This document shows positions 61,497-64,000 of a DNA stretch of 64,000 nt, one piece after another. A program made the position numbers and the translations under genes. Location of the stretch: positions 62,001 to 126,000 of the forward strand of contig MU394076.1 in NCBI GenBank assembly GCA_022578605.1. The letters run 5' to 3'. The notes below the pieces were generated by a model that was not told where the DNA came from, did no database searches, and saw only the letters and a program-made list of their open reading frames with translations. Each line of letters opens with the position of its first letter. Within the stretch, counting starts at the first letter, position 1. This DNA is from Camillea tinctor (lineage: Eukaryota > Ascomycota > Sordariomycetes > Xylariales > Xylariaceae).

Positions 61497-62271
61497 CACC
61501 TCGGTACACGACCACCCCCCGAGCTTCCCGGTAGGTTGAGTATATCTTTTCCCTGACGTGCTCGCCCAATTGAGTTTGTCACACTACCTATTCTCGGGCC
61601 AGGTGGTAGTAGCTTACTTGGAAGCTATCGATGTCGAGCTAAAAAAGCTATAAAAAGGAAAATTGGAAATTCGGAGCTGGGCCTTAGGTAGAGAAAATGG
61701 ATTAATAGGATGTAAAGATGTTGGTGGATCTAACTACTAAACCACTCGCTGACCTTATTTTATACCCCTAGGGTTGGTGTAACCACCCCTCTCTCGCTAA
61801 CCCCCTAGCTGGTAGGTCGTACCTGGGGACGAAGCTCCTGCGTTAGCGCAAAATGTTAAGTAATCCCTGTAGGTAGCATAAGCCGCTGGGTTAGGGGATT
61901 GCATGTGATGTTGTATAACCTTATCTACATACATTATCTACATATCTGATCTCTTATAGGTGTTACTGTATTCATATGCGTCATGTTTGCTTTTAAACCC
62001 CCGGTTTAACAACATAATTACATGGGCACCTAGAGATTTTATACAATATGTACGTATTTCCCAAATTCAAACAAGGGGTTACCATGCAGCTTCTACCAAC
62101 TAACTGAACCTTACCTATAGATACCTACCTAGGTATATACTTTATATAGAGACCTCAAGTACATATAGTGGTTTACATACAATCCATCTCTCTCTTTATA
62201 CCTATCTCCGCATCTTAAATGCCATTGACCATAAGAAACATATACCTGGACAGACTTTCTCTCTCTCTCGC
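61497..62271. promoter_or_regulatory. Promoter region of the DHCR24-like gene and 3' flank of the hydrolase
   Basis: 775 bp between two minus-strand genes. A run of ACCTA/TAGGT words occurs at 62116-62140. No further gene and no clear core promoter element can be named. Confidence 0.5.
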
Positions 62272-63804
62272 TCATAACTTCGCAACCACCTCCGGCAACG
62301 ACCCCTTGCGGCCAACCTGCCTACGCGCCATGTCCAAAACATCCTTCTGCGAGAACGGCGACAGCGTCTCCGGATCGATCGGGTCCTCCTTTAGCGTCCG
62401 CGCCTTAATCGTGGTGTAAGTCGACTTGACGGCCGCGCCGTCCTTAACCACATCGGAGATGAACCTCGCCCAGCCCTCCATACAGCGCCGGGACTCGGGG
62501 ATCTTCGGCACGATCGCCGCGAACACGTGCGGCATGGCCTCGTACTCCTCGAATACGACGGCGACGCCTTCGCGCCTCAGCTTAGCGACAAAGTACTTGT
62601 CCTCGTCGGCGAGGCACTCCCAGCCGCAGCAGACGTAGACGGGCGGGGCGCCGCGCCAGGTGCTGTTCACGTGCAGGCTTACAAGAGGGTGCAGCAGGTA
62701 CGCGTCGTCGACGTAGATGTGTCTGCGCGGTGGGTTCGCGGGCCACACGTCGTCGGGGGGCGGCTTCCAGGTCGTCGACAGCAGGGCCGGGGGTGGGAGG
62801 TAGTCCCACTTGAGGTTTGCGGACAGTGAGGGCATGCTCTGCACCAGGTCTACCCAAGGAGAGTTCACGGCGACGCCCGCGGGGACGGGGACGTCACGCT
62901 CCTCGCCGAGCCAGACGATCTTGCGGCCCTGCCGCCGGATCTCCAGCACAGCCTGGAGAAGGGCCAGGGCGAGGTTGCCGCCTGCACTGTTGGGGGGGAG
63001 TTTAGCAGTAGTCCTTTTTTTAAGAAGTTTATGGGGAGGTTCTTACCTGTCACCAGCAAAAACAATTTGCTCGGGAGGCACCGCATCGTGAATGGACCCG
63101 GGGCCGGGGTAAAGCAGGGTAAAATACGACACCAGGGCATCTAGTACTGCGGACGGAAACGGAGCCTGGGGCGCCAACCGGTATCGTACCGAGTAGACCC
63201 GGCCGCCAGTTAGCTTGGCGAGTCTCTTCGTCACGGATCTATGCGTGCAAGGATCGCACAGATAGTACGCGCCGCCGTGAAAGTAAAGCACGGTCACGGG
63301 GCTCTTGCATTCTTTCATCATCTCGCGATACTTGTCCTCCTCGGATACCCGCGGCAGCGTCGAATCAGGGGTAGCTGCGGCGCGGTACCCCGTCCACTCA
63401 GCCTCGATGGGCACGATATCGGGTATCTTGAAGCCCGCGCCCTCCGCCTCAGCCTCGTGCACAGTTTCGATGGTGGCCAAGAGCGTGTCTCTTATGCCTT
63501 GCTCAGGCGGAACCTGAGAAGCCACTTTGCTGACCCATATCCTCCCCTTGATGCCGGGGTCGACCAAGGTGGTAGCCTGCGACTCAGAGATAGACTGCGG
63601 TTTTGAGTGAAGCAATATTGATCGCAGGATTGATATGGTGATCTCGCTCTGAAGGTCTAAATATCGCGATTGCTCCGAAAGCTTGAGTATATGCGCCACG
63701 AAGACCCGTAGGATTAGAGGAATCTTAGGCAGTATCGTCCAAATAAATCCAGGCTGAGCAGCACGGGGCCGGTTCGCCTGGTCTTTGACCTCGTTGTCCG
63801 GCAT
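62272..63804 (-). CDS. Alpha/beta hydrolase of the hormone-sensitive-lipase type
   Basis: Esterase/lipase of the HSL (GDXG) group. Exons: 63804-63047 and 62986-62272, 490 aa, start at the first in-frame ATG (MPDNEVKDQANRP). A hydrophobic segment (about 19-40, GFIWTILPKIPLILRVFVAHIL) could anchor it to a membrane. The oxyanion-hole motif HGGAYY is at 176-181. The nucleophile elbow GDSAGG contains Ser253, whose codon is split by the 60-nt intron. Asp lies in GWECLADEDKY and His in the YEAMPHVF segment. The family includes fungal steryl acetyl hydrolases and drug/mycotoxin-ester hydrolases; substrate cannot be told from sequence. Confidence 0.87.
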
Positions 63805-64000
63805 GGCAATAAAGTATTCTATGCGAGAGTATACGAAGCAGCGGCGGAACCCACAGAAATGCGACAACAATAGTCGAGGTAAGCTTTGTTCTATTTAGAT
63901 TGAAGGGCTACTGGCTTGTTGGAGTAAACACGTTCCTGTTACGCCTTGGCTGCGAAGTAAGCAATGGACGGCAAGGATGAATCATATAGGTTATATATAT

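Overview
The window looks like a stretch of nuclear chromosome from a filamentous ascomycete (Pezizomycotina, most likely a Sordariomycete). The genes carry short GT-AG introns with CTAAC-type branch sites. They encode typical ascomycete proteins: sterol enzymes, a BCS1-like AAA ATPase, QCR6 and an Mdm1-type sorting nexin. They are separated by long AT-rich intergenic DNA full of short ACCTA/TAGGT words. I see no CRISPR array, phage, rRNA, convincing tRNA or intact transposon. I support 19 protein-coding loci, one of them interrupted by a stop codon, plus one weak small candidate. Nearly all splice junctions were worked out by joining reading frames across GT..AG sites, guided by what is known of each family.

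Left part (1-13.3 kb): an Srp2-type SR splicing factor (cut by the window edge), an Mdm1/SNX13-like ER-anchored sorting nexin whose last exon is hidden behind an intron, the tRNA m7G46 methyltransferase Trm8, and a formin-like GBD/FH3 protein with no FH1-FH2 half. A gene-poor stretch of about 6 kb follows (13.3-19.3 kb), with microsatellites, a G-quadruplex-type tract and one doubtful small spliced gene.

Middle (19.3-39.6 kb): a WBP2-like GRAM protein with an 11-nt first coding exon, the complex III hinge subunit QCR6, an FLVCR/SLC49-like MFS transporter, 3-keto-sterol reductase ERG27, a small two-helix membrane protein, homoserine dehydrogenase HOM6, a CCDC174-like protein and a large single-pass membrane protein. 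HOM6 and the CCDC174-like gene diverge from a 468-bp shared promoter. HOM6 and the small membrane protein converge with only 137 bp between their stops.

Right part (39.6-64 kb): a class V aminotransferase (isopenicillin N epimerase-like) reading frame with one in-frame TAG, a proline-rich unknown, a BCS1-type AAA ATPase, HMG-CoA synthase ERG13, a CxxC zinc-finger protein resembling Stc1, a DHCR24-like FAD oxidoreductase and an HSL-type alpha/beta hydrolase. Three genes touch sterol/isoprenoid metabolism (ERG27, ERG13, DHCR24-like) but are spread over 32 kb among unrelated housekeeping genes, so I do not call a gene cluster. I found no clear undescribed system. The best leads are the FH2-less formin-like protein, the interrupted aminotransferase, the alternative WBP2 N-terminus and the Stc1-like protein.
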